Of a stretch of DNA of 64,000 bases, positions 62,663 to 64,000 are shown piece after piece (position 1 is the stretch's first letter; every line of letters starts with the position of its first letter). This DNA is from Pedobacter chinensis (GTDB lineage Bacteria; Bacteroidota; Bacteroidia; Sphingobacteriales; Sphingobacteriaceae). The notes under the pieces are model-generated. The model did not search any database, had not been told where the DNA came from, and worked only from the letters and a program-made list of their open reading frames with translations. The position numbers were made by a program, and so were the translations under genes. Location: contig NZ_QPKV01000007.1 in the NCBI RefSeq assembly GCF_003339865.1, positions 62,001-126,000 of the forward strand, read 5' to 3'.

Positions 62663-63487
62663 CTAAAATTCTTCCTGTTCGTCCATTTTCTTAAGCAGAG
62701 CATCACGCAGACTGTCAAGGAATTTCGTTCTGTTCATTTTCCGGCTTTTCAGTTCTAAATAGGTATGATAGAAATCGCCTAAACTAATATTAAAAGCAAG
62801 TTCAAATGTTTTAGCGATAACCTTGATGTCTGCATTTCCATTGTCAAACGCACCTTGTGCATACAGTGCGTAAATTAATTCTGTTAATGCTGTTTTGCTT
62901 CCTGTCCACTTTAGAGGATAATTATTATTAGATGCCTTATTCTTATTATTATTTATTTGGTCTTCAAGATAAACCTGTATTAAATCGTTCGCCAGTATCT
63001 TAGCGGCTTTGTAATCGGCAACGGTGGAAAATGAATGGTCTGTTTCAAAATAAATGGTGTCTAAATTTAGCTTAATGTCATATTTTCCCCGAACAAAAAG
63101 CTGGTCGTCAATAAAGGTATTATTGGTGCGGTAATATTTATAAAATTCAAGATTATTATCAAAAAACCTTTTGAGCTTTTTCAACTCGGTGTTAATAAAC
63201 TTCTTGGCAGACTTTGTTTCATTGGGCTTTTTGCTTTCTATTTTATAGATAGCATTGTAATAGATTAGCTTTGAAACAATAACGGGTTTCTGATGTTTGA
63301 AAAAACGAATTTCTTCCTCTGTATTTTTAAACCCTCTTTTTTGGATATGCGCTTTTAATTCAGATAAGCATTTAACAATTATATGTATGACAGCTTCTAT
63401 CCTTTGGATGGGGCAATCGGCTTCAATTTCCAATTCGTCGATTTCCATTTCCAATTTATATAATGTTTCTTTATAAAATTTATCCAT
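62663..63487 (-). CDS. RteC-family protein, second copy
   Basis: Protein of 274 residues that shares the layout of the RteC protein at 47356-48201: GFKNTEEEIRFFKHQKPVIV, KLIYYNAIYKIE, GSKTALTELIYALYAQGAFD and KVIAKTFELAFNISLGDFYH. It converges on the helicase gene with 9 bases between stops. It may regulate a different part of the element, or compete with the first copy. I leave the symbol empty because its role is not known. Confidence 0.85.
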   Translation of the reverse strand: MDKFYKETLYKLEMEIDELEIEADCPIQRIEAVIHIIVKCLSELKAHIQKRGFKNTEEEIRFFKHQKPVIVSKLIYYNAIYKIESKKPNETKSAKKFINTELKKLKRFFDNNLEFYKYYRTNNTFIDDQLFVRGKYDIKLNLDTIYFETDHSFSTVADYKAAKILANDLIQVYLEDQINNNKNKASNNNYPLKWTGSKTALTELIYALYAQGAFDNGNADIKVIAKTFELAFNISLGDFYHTYLELKSRKMNRTKFLDSLRDALLKKMDEQEEF

Positions 63488-63580
63488 TCAGTTGTTTTTA
63501 AAGCCCTATGTTTGGGTTACTAATAAAAAGAAAATCCCCTCTAAAAAAATGGCATATCTCAATTTGTCTTTTTATGCTCG

Positions 63581-64000
63581 TTATATTTTGTATTGCAAGT
63601 AAAAGCCAATCACATTATGGTACTGCCCGTTGGCTCTTGTATCGCCTTCGCAGGGAGGGCGCAGGCTAATCAGGGAATACTGGTATTTTGCTCCGATGCT
63701 AAGGGAACGGAAACACCGGAATTGCATTTTTACCAATCCGCTTACATCATATTCCTTCATGGGATTTGCAAGGCATACCGGGGGTGTTGTGTTCACCGTT
63801 CCCGTAGCCGCATCGGTCAACTGGTAGGCAATCCGGTAGTTGAGCAACACCGCAGGGCTGATACCGACACCTACTGTAAGTGCTTTGTTGTCATTTACAT
63901 TCAAGCACACAGGCATTTCGATATAGTCAGTATTGATTTTAAACCTTTCCACCGCTCCGTTTTTCATTTCGCCTTTCTGAACGGAACCTCTCTGCGAATA
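63581..64000 (-). CDS. Outer-membrane beta-barrel protein (5' end beyond right edge)
   Basis: The frame runs off the right edge, so the true start is outside; an internal ATG is at 63967. The visible part (YSQRGSVQKGEMKNGAVERF, YIEMPVCLNVND, SIGAKYQYSLI) has alternating strands and ends in the aromatic-rich FYLQYKI typical of small outer-membrane barrels of the PorT kind. The residues upstream of the internal ATG (SQRGSVQKGE) match the family, which supports the extension. No function can be given. Confidence 0.72.
   Translation of the reverse strand, partial: YSQRGSVQKGEMKNGAVERFKINTDYIEMPVCLNVNDNKALTVGVGISPAVLLNYRIAYQLTDAATGTVNTTPPVCLANPMKEYDVSGLVKMQFRCFRSLSIGAKYQYSLISLRPPCEGDTRANGQYHNVIGFYLQYKI

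Overview
The window comes from a member of the Bacteroidota, most likely the Sphingobacteriaceae (Pedobacter or Sphingobacterium type). This is inferred from two ECF sigma / FecR anti-sigma / SusC systems with STN-bearing receptors, a SusD lipoprotein, HxlR and AraC regulators, TAnnTTTG-like promoter elements, and a conjugative-element core of RteC, DUF3945, TopB and DUF1896 proteins. No rRNA gene, complete tRNA gene or CRISPR array was seen.

Layout. (1) 1-13.2 kb, minus strand: two nutrient-sensing outer-membrane uptake loci. The first (sigma 3046-3639, FecR 1917-2936, SusC from 1878 leftward) runs off the left edge. The second is complete: sigma 12643-13197, FecR 11404-12516, SusC 7814-11209, SusD 6322-7794 and a TlpA-type thioredoxin 5059-6246. 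A cupin gene and the C-terminal scrap of a zinc alcohol dehydrogenase lie between the two loci. (2) 13.7-14.3 kb: a tRNA 3'-end remnant with its terminator, followed by a tyrosine integrase gene that keeps only its N-terminal arm domain. This is a decayed island boundary. (3) 14.4-25.3 kb: two universal stress proteins, an IS3-family transposase remnant, a TetR / ABM-lipoprotein / aldo-keto reductase set whose three genes each carry the same palindrome just upstream, an alcohol dehydrogenase N-terminal scrap, a DJ-1 / epimerase pair, two paralogous AraC genes around an esterase, and a second aldo-keto reductase. (4) 25.5-29.7 kb: small envelope proteins and an 813-residue protein with a TonB plug domain but no barrel. 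(5) 29.9-34.9 kb: two HxlR regulators, each divergent from a short-chain dehydrogenase gene, with a similar dyad in each gap; four SDRs and a DoxX protein in all. (6) 35.1-46.1 kb: a NarL-type two-component system, five exported proteins of related design, and a second TPR-containing sensor kinase. (7) 47.0-64 kb: the start of an integrative conjugative element: RteC, two small helix-turn-helix proteins, DUF3945, TopB, ORF6N, DUF1896, a 1,800-residue methylase-helicase, a second RteC on the opposite strand, and an outer-membrane barrel protein cut by the right edge.

The most notable cargo is a minus-strand pair at 53.7-56.6 kb: a single-chain GmrSD-type DUF262/DUF1524 nuclease followed 30 bp later by a HEPN-like protein. 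It interrupts the otherwise plus-strand conjugative core between TopB/ORF6N and DUF1896/helicase, and is a good candidate for an antiphage module. Other observations worth following are the three-site TetR operator set, the repeats upstream of the small helix-turn-helix genes, and the paralogous secreted-protein cluster between two sensory systems. All functions are inferred from reading motifs; no database search was run.
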